Source: Acidimicrobiaceae bacterium
GTDB taxonomy: Bacteria; Actinomycetota; Acidimicrobiia; Acidimicrobiales; Aldehydirespiratoraceae
Length of the DNA stretch: 64,000 bases
NCBI GenBank assembly: GCA_009842325.1
Contig: VYFQ01000008.1
Coordinates: 1 to 64,000, forward strand
Direction of reading: 5' to 3'
The translations under genes and the position numbers were made by a program. Numbering within the stretch: position 1 is the stretch's first letter; the number at the start of each line of letters is the position of its first letter. This document shows positions 1 to 8,711 of this stretch, piece by piece. The notes under the pieces were generated by a model. That model did no database searches. It saw only the letters and a program-made list of their open reading frames with translations, and was not told where the DNA came from.

Positions 1-2
1 AC

Positions 3-1814
3 AACAACGACGGCGAGTCGAAGCTGCTGCCCGACGAGGACGCCGGCTTTCCCGGTGTGGCCCGCTTCGCCACGCAGATGAAGGAGTTGCAGGCGGCGGC
101 CGCCGACGCCGGGGTGGTCACCCTCACCTCGGGCGACAACTTCTTGGCCTCCCAGGAACTGAACGTCTCGCTGTCCCGCGAGGGCGCCCTCTATGACTCG
201 ATCGCGCTCAGCGGCCTGTACGACGCCATGGCCCTGGGCAACCACGACTTCGACCTGGGCCCGGAGGTGACGGCCCGATTCATCGAGGGGTTCGACCCGG
301 CCGTGACGTTCCTGTCGGCCAACACCGACTTCTCCGGCGAGCCCGTGCTGCAGGCGCTGGTCGACTCCGGTGTGCTGGCCGGCAGCACGGTCGTGGAGAC
401 CGGCGGGCAGCAGGTCGGCGTGATCGGGGCGGTCACGCCCCAGCTTCGCAACATCTCGACGCCGCGCAACGTTGTGGTCTCCGGCGTTCTGGCCGCGGTG
501 CAGGCCGAGGTCGCGTCGCTGACCGAAGCCGGGGTCAACAAGATCATCCTGGTCAGCCACCTCCAGGGGGTGTCCGAGGAGGTGGCCCTGGTGGCCGACC
601 TGGCCGGCGTGGACGTGGTCATCGCCGGCGGCGGCGACGACCTGCTACGCAACGAGGGCGACACCTGCATGCCTGACGACGAGCCGGCCGGCCCCTACCC
701 GATGCTGGTGGCCGACTCCACTGGCACCGACGTGCCGGTGATCACCGCGCCCGGCGGCTACCGCTGCATCGGCGCGCTGACCGTCGTCTTCGACGGCGAC
801 GGCAGCATCGTCAGCCATTCGGGCCGCTCCGTCGGCGTGAGCTTCGCAACAACGCCCGATGCGGCGGTCCAGTCGAGCGTCATCGAGCCTCTGGCCGCAG
901 CCGTGGCTGAGATCGACGCTGACGTGATCGGCACCAGCGAGGTCGACCTGGACGGGCGCCGGGCCAGCGTGCGCACCGGCTCCTCCAACCAGGGCAACCT
1001 GCACGCCGACGCCCTGCGGGCGACCGCCGCCAACCTGGCCGCGGACTTCGGCGCTCCGATGCCCGATGTCGCCATCCAGAACGGCGGCGGGATCCGCAAC
1101 GACGCCGTGATCCCGGCCGGGCCGATCACCGCCGGCGACACCTGGGACATCGCCCCGTTCCGCAACTTCGTGGTGGTGGCCGAGGTTCCCCGCGAGACCT
1201 TCCATGTGCTGCTCGAGCAGGCCGTGGACCGGATCCCTGGTGCCGGGGGCCAGTTCCCGCAGGTCTCGGGGTTCAGGTTCACCTACGACCCGTCGGCGCC
1301 GGCCCGTGAGACCGACCGGGCCGGTGACTGCTCGCTGGCCGGCGATCCGGGGTCGAGGATCCGCGACGTGACCCTCGACGACGGTACCGCCATCGTGCGC
1401 GACGGCGCAGTGGTGCCCGGGGATGCGGTGGTGCTGGTCACCATCGACTTCCTGGCCAACGGCGGCGACTGCTACCCGCTGGCCGACATCGAGTTCACCA
1501 AGCTGGGCGTCAGCTACCAGCAGGCCCTGGCCAACTACATCTCAGAGGACCTGGGCGGCACGATCACCGCCGCGGACTATCCCGAGGGAGGTGACAACCG
1601 CATCGTTGCGGTGGAGGCCGAGCCCGAGCCGGTCACGGTCACCGTCCAGCGGGGAGACAGCCTCTGGCGCCTGGCCCGGATCCACCTCGGCTCGGGTGAC
1701 CGCTGGCCGGAGATCTTCGACCTCAACCGGGGCCGGGTCCAGCCAGACGGCCGCGCTCTGCGCAACCCGCACCTGATCCAGATCGGCTGGGTCCTGGAGC
1801 TTCCCGAGAACTAG
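3..1814 (+). CDS. 5'-nucleotidase/metallophosphatase with C-terminal LysM (5' end cut by window)
   Basis: Secreted-type metallophosphoesterase expected to dephosphorylate nucleotides outside the membrane. The frame is open from base 3, where it encodes NNDGESK, a family N-terminal metal motif; the signal peptide and true start lie before the window. Further family motifs are SGDNF, GNHDFD and, in the C-terminal substrate domain, IQNGGGIRND. The last ~50 residues form a LysM module (VQRGDSLWRLARIHLG), suggesting peptidoglycan binding. Oddity: the usual metal-binding GGHxH/GGHSQ loop reads GGGDD (about 625-640), so a canonical histidine ligand is absent. Phosphatase identity is clear; activity is not certain. 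Confidence 0.9.
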   Translation, partial: NNDGESKLLPDEDAGFPGVARFATQMKELQAAAADAGVVTLTSGDNFLASQELNVSLSREGALYDSIALSGLYDAMALGNHDFDLGPEVTARFIEGFDPAVTFLSANTDFSGEPVLQALVDSGVLAGSTVVETGGQQVGVIGAVTPQLRNISTPRNVVVSGVLAAVQAEVASLTEAGVNKIILVSHLQGVSEEVALVADLAGVDVVIAGGGDDLLRNEGDTCMPDDEPAGPYPMLVADSTGTDVPVITAPGGYRCIGALTVVFDGDGSIVSHSGRSVGVSFATTPDAAVQSSVIEPLAAAVAEIDADVIGTSEVDLDGRRASVRTGSSNQGNLHADALRATAANLAADFGAPMPDVAIQNGGGIRNDAVIPAGPITAGDTWDIAPFRNFVVVAEVPRETFHVLLEQAVDRIPGAGGQFPQVSGFRFTYDPSAPARETDRAGDCSLAGDPGSRIRDVTLDDGTAIVRDGAVVPGDAVVLVTIDFLANGGDCYPLADIEFTKLGVSYQQALANYISEDLGGTITAADYPEGGDNRIVAVEAEPEPVTVTVQRGDSLWRLARIHLGSGDRWPEIFDLNRGRVQPDGRALRNPHLIQIGWVLELPEN

Positions 1815-1930
1815 GACTCGGCGCATTCCAAGGCTTATGAATCTTTTGCCGCACACGGTGATCCAAGTCCGGGAAGAGACATAAGCCACATAACACTGCA
1901 AACACGGCCCCGCAGTGATGCGACGGCTCG

Positions 1931-3592
1931 TCAGACCGCCCGCGCCATAACGTAGTGCGACCCGCGCTTGGACCCCCGAAGCTCGAGGAGGCCGTCCTCG
2001 ACCAGGCCCCTCAGCAACGTCACGGCCTCGACGCGGGAGAGGCCCAACTCGCGCCGTACCGCCGCATTCGTGACCGGACCGTGCACAGCCATGTTCAGGG
2101 CTGTCACGCGAAGCCCCGCCTGATCCAGCCCGACCCAGGCGGGTCGTCCCAGGCCCGGCACTATGCGATAGCGGGCTCCCCGACGCTCGCCGTCCTGCTC
2201 GAGGAGGCCTGCATCGCGCAGTCGCTGGAGGCTCTGGCGCGCCGTCGCGCTGTCGACGTTCAGGAGCGATCGGACTACGGCATTAGTGAGCTCCGCGCCG
2301 CGGGCCGCCTCAATGAGCACACGACGATCCTCGGGTAGCAGTTCGGCTCGGGCCTCAAGCTCGCGCGCCCAAGCTCGTTCCTCGGGCGATACGGGACTCT
2401 CAATGGGCAAGCGCACAGTCACATGACCTTGCGGCTGCTCTGCAAAACCCGGATCGGATCGCAGATCCTGCGCCATTTCGCTGAGAATGACTCTGATCCC
2501 GCGCCCCGCATCCTCGGCAAGACCAAACGCCCGCAGGGTCTGGATCACGCGCCGGTTCCGCGCCGCGTGAGCATTGCGCAGATTCTGACTTGTGACGGGC
2601 GCGACGAACTCGCCCGGGGAGGTGACCGACACTTCGTTGGGAGTGACCCGAACCTCGACGGCAGAGCCCGAGAGCTGGTAGTCGCGATGAGCCACAGCGT
2701 TGGCGATCACCTCTCTGAGTGCCCTCACCGGCAGCCGCTTCAACTCATGCCGCCTGCGGCCCACCACGACAAGGTCGAAGCCGAGTTCACTGTCAACCCA
2801 CGCTGTCACACCGTCGACCTGCTGAGCAGGTGTACCACCGAACACGACACGCTGGTCATGCTCTGCGCCTTCCTCCGGGAAGCGGAACACTTCGACATAG
2901 CACTTGCCAAACTCGTCCGCCGCCTCTGGCACAAGGAAGAGGGCTCCGGCTTTCGTGAGCACCGCCTCCCCCGAGCGACGTACAACCATGCCGCGTTCCT
3001 CCAGAGCGTCGGCCCAGTCCTGCTCTTCCAACGCCGGGCTGATATCGAACGCCGCGCGAAGCAGTGCCGAGAGTTGGGGGTCGGCCTCGGCAAGGCGCCA
3101 CCGTGAGAGGCTGCTGTCGAAGCTGTCCTGCACGCGCTGTGACATCAACTCCATGAGCGCGGCACCAGTTAGAGGCAAGTTCTGCTTACCTCTTCGAATG
3201 AGCACCGTGCCGTCGGAAGTTTGCGCCACACCTTGAAGGCGGCGCGCTATCGACACAATCGTTATCTCGACCCCACCAACCGAGACGCCGTGCATCTCAA
3301 TACCACCCGGCGACTCGACGTTGTTGAAGATCTCCCAGAGCCTCTGCTCAAGACCCTCATCCAGCGGCTTGCCCTTCGCCTCGCCCCGATCATCGATGCC
3401 GACCATTAGCACACCACCGTCGGCGTTGGAGAAGGCCACGACCGCTCTCTGAATGCCGTCCGAGCTCACTCCCGCCTTCCATTCGACGTAGCTGCTCTCA
3501 CTCGGAAACGCTGCTTTGAACTCTTCGACAGTGATCGAAGAGGGTCTCGCGGTGCTTTCGGGATGGAATGGAGGATATGAAGTTATTGTCAC
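1931..3592 (-). CDS. Schlafen AlbA_2-type ATP-binding protein with winged-helix C-terminus
   Basis: A 553-residue protein. The N-terminal AlbA_2 (Schlafen-like) domain contains YVEWKAG and SNADGGVLMVGIDD. A GHKL-type region follows (REVIANAVAHRDYQ ... EDAGRGIRVI), then two winged-helix segments near the C-terminus. Members of this family are usually described as transcriptional regulators or accessory defence proteins; the specific role here is unknown. I chose the GTG at 3592 because TAAGCT lies exactly 7 nt upstream, matching the leaderless pattern of this window; an in-frame TTG at 3619 is the alternative. It converges on the 5'-nucleotidase gene, and nothing nearby fixes its target. Confidence 0.8.
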   Translation of the reverse strand: MTITSYPPFHPESTARPSSITVEEFKAAFPSESSYVEWKAGVSSDGIQRAVVAFSNADGGVLMVGIDDRGEAKGKPLDEGLEQRLWEIFNNVESPGGIEMHGVSVGGVEITIVSIARRLQGVAQTSDGTVLIRRGKQNLPLTGAALMELMSQRVQDSFDSSLSRWRLAEADPQLSALLRAAFDISPALEEQDWADALEERGMVVRRSGEAVLTKAGALFLVPEAADEFGKCYVEVFRFPEEGAEHDQRVVFGGTPAQQVDGVTAWVDSELGFDLVVVGRRRHELKRLPVRALREVIANAVAHRDYQLSGSAVEVRVTPNEVSVTSPGEFVAPVTSQNLRNAHAARNRRVIQTLRAFGLAEDAGRGIRVILSEMAQDLRSDPGFAEQPQGHVTVRLPIESPVSPEERAWARELEARAELLPEDRRVLIEAARGAELTNAVVRSLLNVDSATARQSLQRLRDAGLLEQDGERRGARYRIVPGLGRPAWVGLDQAGLRVTALNMAVHGPVTNAAVRRELGLSRVEAVTLLRGLVEDGLLELRGSKRGSHYVMARAV

Positions 3593-3599
3593 ACTTGTG

Positions 3600-3605
3600 A
3601 GCTTA
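3600..3605 (-). promoter_or_regulatory. -10 element (TAAGCT) of the AlbA_2 gene
   Basis: TAAGCT followed by 7 nt and the GTG at 3592; one of the leaderless-type -10 elements of this window. Confidence 0.45.
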
Positions 3606-3739
3606 CTGCGAGTACACAATCAAACGCTACATAACTATTCCGCAGGCCAGCTGGCATCGCGGGCCAGATCACGTCGTCACCGTGGTTGCCCCGCGACGTC
3701 TCACCAGCCTCGGCGCCGATGATGGTGCAGCGGCCGTGT

Positions 3740-4468
3740 CTATTCTTCTTCGGTGAACGCAGGAAGCCACATGCCCTGGGTGGTTCCATCCTCTTGGGTC
3801 TCTTCGACGTAGAAGCTGTCCTCGCCGGCGTCCTTCAATAACCATCCAGAGTGAGCAGGGAACGGGTGGCTGTCCTGCTGGTAGGTCTGCTGGTCCACGC
3901 CGACGGTCCAGCAGGTCACGTAATCCGAGCTCTGCCCGCACGCGAAGCCGTCGGCGGTCACGAACCTGTGGAGGTACGCGTCTTGTGGGGCGCGGGCTAG
4001 GCGGGGCTGCACATCGGGGCTCCATTCCCAGCACCGAGGCCTGCTGCTGAAGGTGCGCAATAGGCACATGTATCCCGAGCCGATGTAAAAGTGGTCCTGG
4101 TGCGTCACGACATTGTCGGTGTCCCAGTGAAGTCCCCCGATCGACTCCAGATCACAGACCACGGTATAGCCGGAGGCCTGCCTGTGCCTTTTCTCGGGCC
4201 AGCATGTATCGCCGTCGGGGCCGACGCGCTGCCCGAAGTCATGCCGCTGGCGGGTGGCCTCGTCGTACTTGTCGTACTTGTCGTCCTGGTCGATCTCGGA
4301 ACTGAAGATGCTCGGCACGACTTCGATCGCCCCGAACACTGCGCCGCCTACCAGCGCGCCGCCTACCACCGCGGCAACCATCATGATCGACATGAAACCG
4401 CGCCTGGCCGCCGTGGGGGGCCCCGGCTCGTCGCGGTGAGGCGTCTCGTCGGTCGGGTCGCCGCTCAT
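3740..4468 (-). CDS. Single-pass membrane protein with cysteine-rich ectodomain, last gene of the RTX/RDD operon
   Basis: Not a family I recognise. It has 242 residues: a short charged N-terminus, one hydrophobic segment at about residues 24-48, an acidic linker (DQDDKYDKYDE) and a roughly 170-residue domain with six widely spaced cysteines (DTCW, VVCD, MCLL, RCWEW, FACGQ, VTCW), suggesting disulfides outside the membrane. The ATG at 4468 overlaps the stop of the upstream RDD gene (ATGA), so it is translationally coupled to it. An alternative upstream start would read through the RDD gene in another frame and gives low-complexity protein. Its position as the terminal member of the RTX/RDD operon suggests a shared surface role (inference). 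Confidence 0.7.
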   Translation of the reverse strand: MSGDPTDETPHRDEPGPPTAARRGFMSIMMVAAVVGGALVGGAVFGAIEVVPSIFSSEIDQDDKYDKYDEATRQRHDFGQRVGPDGDTCWPEKRHRQASGYTVVCDLESIGGLHWDTDNVVTHQDHFYIGSGYMCLLRTFSSRPRCWEWSPDVQPRLARAPQDAYLHRFVTADGFACGQSSDYVTCWTVGVDQQTYQQDSHPFPAHSGWLLKDAGEDSFYVEETQEDGTTQGMWLPAFTEEE

Positions 4469-5121
4469 GAGAACGGCACGTCCCGCCAGCCTTGCCACTT
4501 CTGTGGGATCTCGGGGCCTTGAGCGGAGCGGTAGGGTCGTGGCGCCTTGATGACGATGGTGCCTGCGGCTTTGTCGTGCCAGCCGCGGCCGTGGGGGTCG
4601 CCCAGCGCCGAGAGGTATATGACCGCGGACACGACCAGCCACATGTCTGCACCCACGAGCAGGCCGTAGGCGCCGATCCAAGGAGCCGACGCGGCGCCGG
4701 CCACCACACCCGCCAACAGCCCAGCGCCATGGGGAACCGCCCAGCGCTCGATGCTGCGCCCAGCGCCAACACCCCCGGAACCGCCCACCGGCGCCCCAAC
4801 GCCCTCATCCCACACCACCACCCGCAAACCCATGGTTCTCTTGCCCAACGTCTGGCCCCGCCGAGCTATAGCGGTGACCTCGAAGCGGGCCACCGGAACC
4901 AACGCCAACAACGAGAACAGAATCAACCACCCATACAGCGCGCCGTCGCTGCCGGAGAAGCCGTGCATGTAGAGCGTCACGAACGCCGCGGCCAAACCGG
5001 CAACCATCACCGCCGCCAACGCCAACACGACCGTCACGGCCGCGTCGATCGCCCGTGCCGCGGCCCGCCTCCTCGGACCCGCGGGCTGCCACCCGCCCGT
5101 GTCGTCGCCCTGTCCAGTCAT
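4465..5121 (-). CDS. RDD family membrane protein (third paralogue)
   Basis: A 218-residue integral membrane protein with the RDD signature: RRRAAARAIDAAV before the first hydrophobic helix, GQTLGKRTMGLRVV in the middle and GRGWHDKAAGTIVI near the end. Three to four hydrophobic segments are visible. RDD proteins are of poorly defined function; some act in ion transport or membrane stress. Its start overlaps the stop of the 87-residue RTX gene and its stop overlaps the next start, both as ATGA. It is paralogous to the RDD proteins at 5378-6034 and 8022-8711, which share the GWHDKAAGT-like motif. Confidence 0.85.
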   Translation of the reverse strand: MTGQGDDTGGWQPAGPRRRAAARAIDAAVTVVLALAAVMVAGLAAAFVTLYMHGFSGSDGALYGWLILFSLLALVPVARFEVTAIARRGQTLGKRTMGLRVVVWDEGVGAPVGGSGGVGAGRSIERWAVPHGAGLLAGVVAGAASAPWIGAYGLLVGADMWLVVSAVIYLSALGDPHGRGWHDKAAGTIVIKAPRPYRSAQGPEIPQKWQGWRDVPFS

Positions 5122-5381
5122 CGCCGACCGATCTCGATCTCACACCCGGCGGCGCTCTCTCCCCGCCTGCACATGTCAGTGCCCTCACCCCCGTCGAGCT
5201 GATCGACTCCGGCGTCGCCCCGCAACGCATCGTCGCCAGCGCCGCCGTAGACGCGGTCGTCGCCCGGACCGCCGTGGAGGCCGTCGCCGCCCTGTAGCTG
5301 GTCGTCGCCGCCGAAGCCGTGCACAACGTCATCGCCAGCGCCGCCCCACAGCGCATCGTTGATTCCACAGCGCGCGGTCAT
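5118..5381 (-). CDS. 87-residue RTX-repeat protein, severely 5'-truncated copy of the giant RTX gene
   Basis: Consists almost only of calcium-binding nonapeptide repeats (LWGGAGDDVVHGFGGDDQL ... VYGGAGDDALRG) and ends in the same tail (TDMCRRGESAAGCEIEIGRR) as the C-termini of the 664- and 2320-residue RTX proteins. The ATG at 5381 lies in an ATGA overlap with the upstream RDD stop, and its own stop overlaps the next RDD start, so the frame has been kept open and coupled despite loss of everything upstream. No signal peptide. It is either a decaying duplicate or a small cytosolic/linker protein maintained for coupling; conservation of both overlaps argues against random decay. Confidence 0.65.
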   Translation of the reverse strand: MTARCGINDALWGGAGDDVVHGFGGDDQLQGGDGLHGGPGDDRVYGGAGDDALRGDAGVDQLDGGEGTDMCRRGESAAGCEIEIGRR

Positions 5382-6034
5382 TCGACGGTCGGCCCGCGCC
5401 GTCGCTGCCACTCGGCGAGCAGGTCGGAGCCCTGGTCGAGGCGTGGGCGGCGTGGTGCCTTGACGACGATGGTGTCGGCGGCCATGTCGTGCCACCCTCG
5501 CCGCTGGCTGCCCCACAGCGCCGAGACGTGCACCAGCAGCCACCAACCCAACGCCACCCACAGCCACCACATGGGCCCGGACAACGCCGGTGTCGGGTCC
5601 TCATTCACGTATTCCGGGATGTCGCGGACGATAAGGTAGACGAGGGGCGCAGCCGCGGCCAGCGGCACCGTCCAGCGGATGACCGCTCCCAGCGCCGACG
5701 GCAGGTGCCAGTCGCTGGAGGAAATCACTTGAAGGCGGCAGAGCTTCTTGCCCGGCGTCCCGCCCGTCCAAACCACCACTGCGATGACCGCAGCCTCATA
5801 GATCGCCACAGCCAGCATAGGTGCGGCAGCCAGGTACGCCTGCTGGTCGGTCCACCGCTTCATTGGATTCATATCTGGCGCCCAGCCCCTGGTGAACTCG
5901 ATGAACAAGTATCCAGGAAAGGCGACAACGGCTGTGATGGTCAGGTCGATGAGCTTGGCTGCGAGCCTGGCTCCGAGGCCGGCAAGTTCCGGGGCGGGCG
6001 GGTCTTTCGGTTCAGTGAGCGACGGTTCCGTCAT
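5378..6034 (-). CDS. RDD family membrane protein (second paralogue)
   Basis: A 218-residue membrane protein. LGARLAAKLIDLTI precedes the first helix, GGTPGKKLCRLQVI is the RDD central motif and RGWHDMAADTIVVKAP the C-terminal motif. About four hydrophobic helices are visible. The ATG at 6034 gives MTEPSLTEPK and overlaps the stop of the 664-residue RTX gene (ATGA). Its own stop overlaps the start of the 87-residue RTX gene. It is the middle of three RDD paralogues, each directly behind an RTX gene. Confidence 0.85.
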   Translation of the reverse strand: MTEPSLTEPKDPPAPELAGLGARLAAKLIDLTITAVVAFPGYLFIEFTRGWAPDMNPMKRWTDQQAYLAAAPMLAVAIYEAAVIAVVVWTGGTPGKKLCRLQVISSSDWHLPSALGAVIRWTVPLAAAAPLVYLIVRDIPEYVNEDPTPALSGPMWWLWVALGWWLLVHVSALWGSQRRGWHDMAADTIVVKAPRRPRLDQGSDLLAEWQRRRGPTVE

Positions 6035-8025
6035 GGTGTTCTGAACTCGATTTCGCATCCGGTGATGGTCTCGCCCCGCCGGCAGATGTCGGTGCCATCC
6101 CCGCCGTCGAGGTGGTCGGCTCCGGTGTCGCCGCGCAGCGTGTCGTCACCGGCGCCGCCGTAGACGCGGTCGTCTCCCGGGCCGCCGTTGAGGTCATCGC
6201 CGCCGGAGCCGCCCTGTAGCTGGTCGTCGCCGCCGAGGCCGCGCAGCACGTCGGCGCCCGGGCCGCCCCACAGTGCATCGTTGCCGTAGTTGCCGTGGAG
6301 GGTGTCGTTTCCGGGGCCGCCGTGGAGGCGGTCGGCTCCGCTCTCGCCGGTGAGGATGTCGTCTCCACCGCCGCCCCACAGCGTGTCGTTGCCGGTGCCG
6401 CCGTTGATGCTGTCGTTGCCCGAGCCGCCGAAGAGCACATCGTCGTCGGCGTGGCCGTCGATGATGTCGTCGCCCTCGCCGCCCCAGATGGTGTCGTTCT
6501 CGCCGCCGCCGACCGCGGTGTCGTCGCCGTCGCCGCCGACGATGCTGTCGTCGCCGCGGTTGCCGTAGAGGGTGTCGTCGCCGTCGCCGCCGTAGAGGAT
6601 GTCGTCGAAGGACCCGCCCCACAGCGTGTCGTCGCCCGCACCGCCCCAGAGGATGTCTTTGCCGTCGCCGCCGATGAAGGTGGCGTCGCGGCCATAGAGG
6701 GTGTCGTCGCCGGGTCCGCCCACGATGATGTCGTCGCCGTCGTGGCCGTAGATGACGTCGTCGCCGCCCAGCCCGCAGATCACGTCGTCACCGGGAGTGC
6801 CATGCAACGTGTCGTCGCCGTCGGTGCCCACGATCGTGCAACCGGTGGTGCCGACCATGATCGTCACCTCTGCGGTGTCGCAGGCCCCCAGAGCGTCGCA
6901 GACCTCATAGGCCACAGTGTCGGACCCGCCGACGTTCGTGACGTATTGCAGCGCGGGGCCAGTGGCTGCGGCAATGACGCGGGCCGCGCCCGACACGGGC
7001 TCGCGGGTGATGCGAAGCGTTGACGGGTCGAGGTCCTCATTCGGGTCATAGTCGTTGCCCAACACGTCGATGGTCACCGTCTGTGCCACATCGGCATAGG
7101 CCCAGTCGTCGCCGGCGTCGGGACCCGCGGAGGGCACCGTCACCGCCGGGGCGACGACCATCTCATAGCCGTCGTCGTCGATGACCGTGTCGACCAGATC
7201 GGCGCTGTAGACGTGATCGGCGCCCGCACCGCCATAGACGGTGTCGGCGCCCACCCCCGCGACGACGCGGTCGTCGCTGCCGCGGCCATAGACGGTGTCG
7301 TCGCCTGCTCCGGCGTAGATCCAGTCCACCCCGGCACCGCCCAATATGGTGTCGTTGCCGGCCTTGGCATCGATGACGTGGAACGCCTTGCGGTCTGTGG
7401 GGTCGGGCACACAGATGGTGTCGTCGCCGTCGGTTCCGACAATCTCCACAGTTCCGGCCGCGCCCGTGACGGTGCAGCCCGCGGTGACTGTCACAGTGAT
7501 GTCGGCGCGTGTGCCGATTCCCCATTCATCAAAGACCAGATAGGCGGTGCGGGCTGTGCCGTGGAAGCCCGGGTCGGGGGTGAAGGTCACCGTGCCGGTC
7601 GTGCTGTCGGCGCTGAAGGTCCCCCCAGCTTCGGGCAGCACCCGCACAGACGCCGCGTCCAGCGAGCCTCCGGTGGGGGCTGTGTCGTTGGCGATCACCA
7701 TGATCTGCACCGCTCGGCCCAGCGCAGTGGTCGCGGTGTCGTCCACCGCGCACGGCGCGGTTCCCGGATAGGCCACCAGCGGCTCGATCATGTACGCGGT
7801 GTGGGTCCCGCCGCCGGACCCAGACCCCGACGCAGTCATCGCGTAGGCCCGCGGCGCAGCATCGACCGACGCAGCCGGCGCGGCGGGCACTGTCCAGGTC
7901 AGCCGCGCGACGCCCTGCGCATCCGCGGCGACACCCGCGATGATCGTGGCACATCGTGTCGTTTGGGCTGTGGCAGCCGCGGGTGCAGCGGGCCTCGATG
8001 ATCCCACGATGCCTGTTGACATCAC
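6031..8025 (-). CDS. RTX-repeat protein, 664 residues, N-terminally truncated copy of the giant protein
   Basis: Matches the C-terminal third of the 2320-residue protein upstream. In order: the end of an Ig-like segment, a tandem-95/cadherin-like domain (VIANDTAPTGGSLDAASV), a first RTX cluster, a second cadherin-like domain (VLGNDYDPNEDLD) and about 25 RTX nonapeptides (GGDGDDTLYG type), ending ICRRGETITGCEIEFRTP. A 66-bp stretch (7028-7093) is identical to 9705-9770. No signal peptide, LRR or hydrolase domain remains. Start: GTG at 8025 or ATG at 8022, both overlapping the upstream RDD stop (GTGATGA). Unless exported by another route it would stay cytosolic, which is unusual for a Ca-binding RTX protein. 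Confidence 0.85.
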   Translation of the reverse strand: MMSTGIVGSSRPAAPAAATAQTTRCATIIAGVAADAQGVARLTWTVPAAPAASVDAAPRAYAMTASGSGSGGGTHTAYMIEPLVAYPGTAPCAVDDTATTALGRAVQIMVIANDTAPTGGSLDAASVRVLPEAGGTFSADSTTGTVTFTPDPGFHGTARTAYLVFDEWGIGTRADITVTVTAGCTVTGAAGTVEIVGTDGDDTICVPDPTDRKAFHVIDAKAGNDTILGGAGVDWIYAGAGDDTVYGRGSDDRVVAGVGADTVYGGAGADHVYSADLVDTVIDDDGYEMVVAPAVTVPSAGPDAGDDWAYADVAQTVTIDVLGNDYDPNEDLDPSTLRITREPVSGAARVIAAATGPALQYVTNVGGSDTVAYEVCDALGACDTAEVTIMVGTTGCTIVGTDGDDTLHGTPGDDVICGLGGDDVIYGHDGDDIIVGGPGDDTLYGRDATFIGGDGKDILWGGAGDDTLWGGSFDDILYGGDGDDTLYGNRGDDSIVGGDGDDTAVGGGENDTIWGGEGDDIIDGHADDDVLFGGSGNDSINGGTGNDTLWGGGGDDILTGESGADRLHGGPGNDTLHGNYGNDALWGGPGADVLRGLGGDDQLQGGSGGDDLNGGPGDDRVYGGAGDDTLRGDTGADHLDGGDGTDICRRGETITGCEIEFRTP
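6058..6830 (-). repeat. RTX nonapeptide-coding tandem repeats in the 664-residue gene
   Basis: Degenerate 27-bp periodicity encoding GGxGxDxLx calcium-binding repeats; GTCGTCGCC-like units recur on the plus strand. Confidence 0.85.
7028..7093. repeat. 66-bp exact repeat, copy 1 (in the 664-residue RTX gene)
   Basis: Identical to 9705-9770; it encodes the VLGNDYDPNEDLD region of a cadherin-like domain in both RTX genes and is the clearest nucleotide trace of the duplication. Confidence 0.9.
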
Positions 8026-8711
8026 CCGGGCGGCGGCAAGCTCTGCGGCGATGAGTCTGAATGTTTGGACTGGTCTGGCAGCGCTTGCGGGTGTGGTCCC
8101 CGGCCCTTGGCGGCCTTTTCTTGCAGCCGCTCAATGACATCGTCAGTGGCACACACGACGATCGTGCCAGCGGCCTTGTCGTGCCAGCCGCGACGGTTCC
8201 TGTCCCACAACGACGATGCGTACACGAGCGCCCAAGGCACAGCGGCGGCTCCTACGACAGTCCCCCAGAAGTCGCCTGCGTCTTGAGCCCCGGGCAGCAC
8301 CACTATCGCCGCGGCCGCCGCGGCGACAACTCCCGCTGCGTGAGGGATCGCGAATCGCAGGCGGCAGCGTCTACGTTCCACCGTGCCCTCATCGCCGATT
8401 GCGGGGGCCTCGCCATCCCAGCGGACCACCTGAATCTCCGCGAGCCCCTTGGCCCACGTCTGCCCGGAACGGGCGGTGGAGGCGACCTCGAAACGGTAGG
8501 CGGGTATCGACGCCGGAACCAACAAGACCAACCAGAGTATTAAGAAGGTGATGTCATCATCATAAAACGCGTCCTCCACGACAAGCCAGGTGATCATGAA
8601 TGTGACGAAGATCATCACAGCCTCGATGACGGCCATGGCGCAGGTGTCGAGCAATCTGGCCGCGGCCCGCCTCCACAGCGGGGCCCGCCACCTGGGTGCG
8701 GGCTCGTTCAT
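8022..8711 (-). CDS. RDD family membrane protein (first paralogue)
   Basis: A 229-residue membrane protein. LWRRAAARLLDTCAMAVIEA is the RDD N-terminal motif, SGQTWAKGLAEIQVVRWDGE the central motif and RRGWHDKAAGTIVV the C-terminal motif. Four hydrophobic segments are visible. The ATG at 8711 (MNEPAPRW) overlaps the stop of the giant LRR/RTX gene, and its stop overlaps the start of the 664-residue RTX gene. The strict RTX-then-RDD order, repeated three times, suggests that the two proteins act together, for example in anchoring or secretion of the RTX partner (inference). Confidence 0.85.
   Translation of the reverse strand: MNEPAPRWRAPLWRRAAARLLDTCAMAVIEAVMIFVTFMITWLVVEDAFYDDDITFLILWLVLLVPASIPAYRFEVASTARSGQTWAKGLAEIQVVRWDGEAPAIGDEGTVERRRCRLRFAIPHAAGVVAAAAAAIVVLPGAQDAGDFWGTVVGAAAVPWALVYASSLWDRNRRGWHDKAAGTIVVCATDDVIERLQEKAAKGRGPHPQALPDQSKHSDSSPQSLPPPG

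Noticed and set aside
6295..8001. Plus-strand open frames opposite the RTX repeats
   Set aside because: They encode Val/Ala-rich repeats that simply mirror the 27-bp RTX periodicity of the minus-strand gene.
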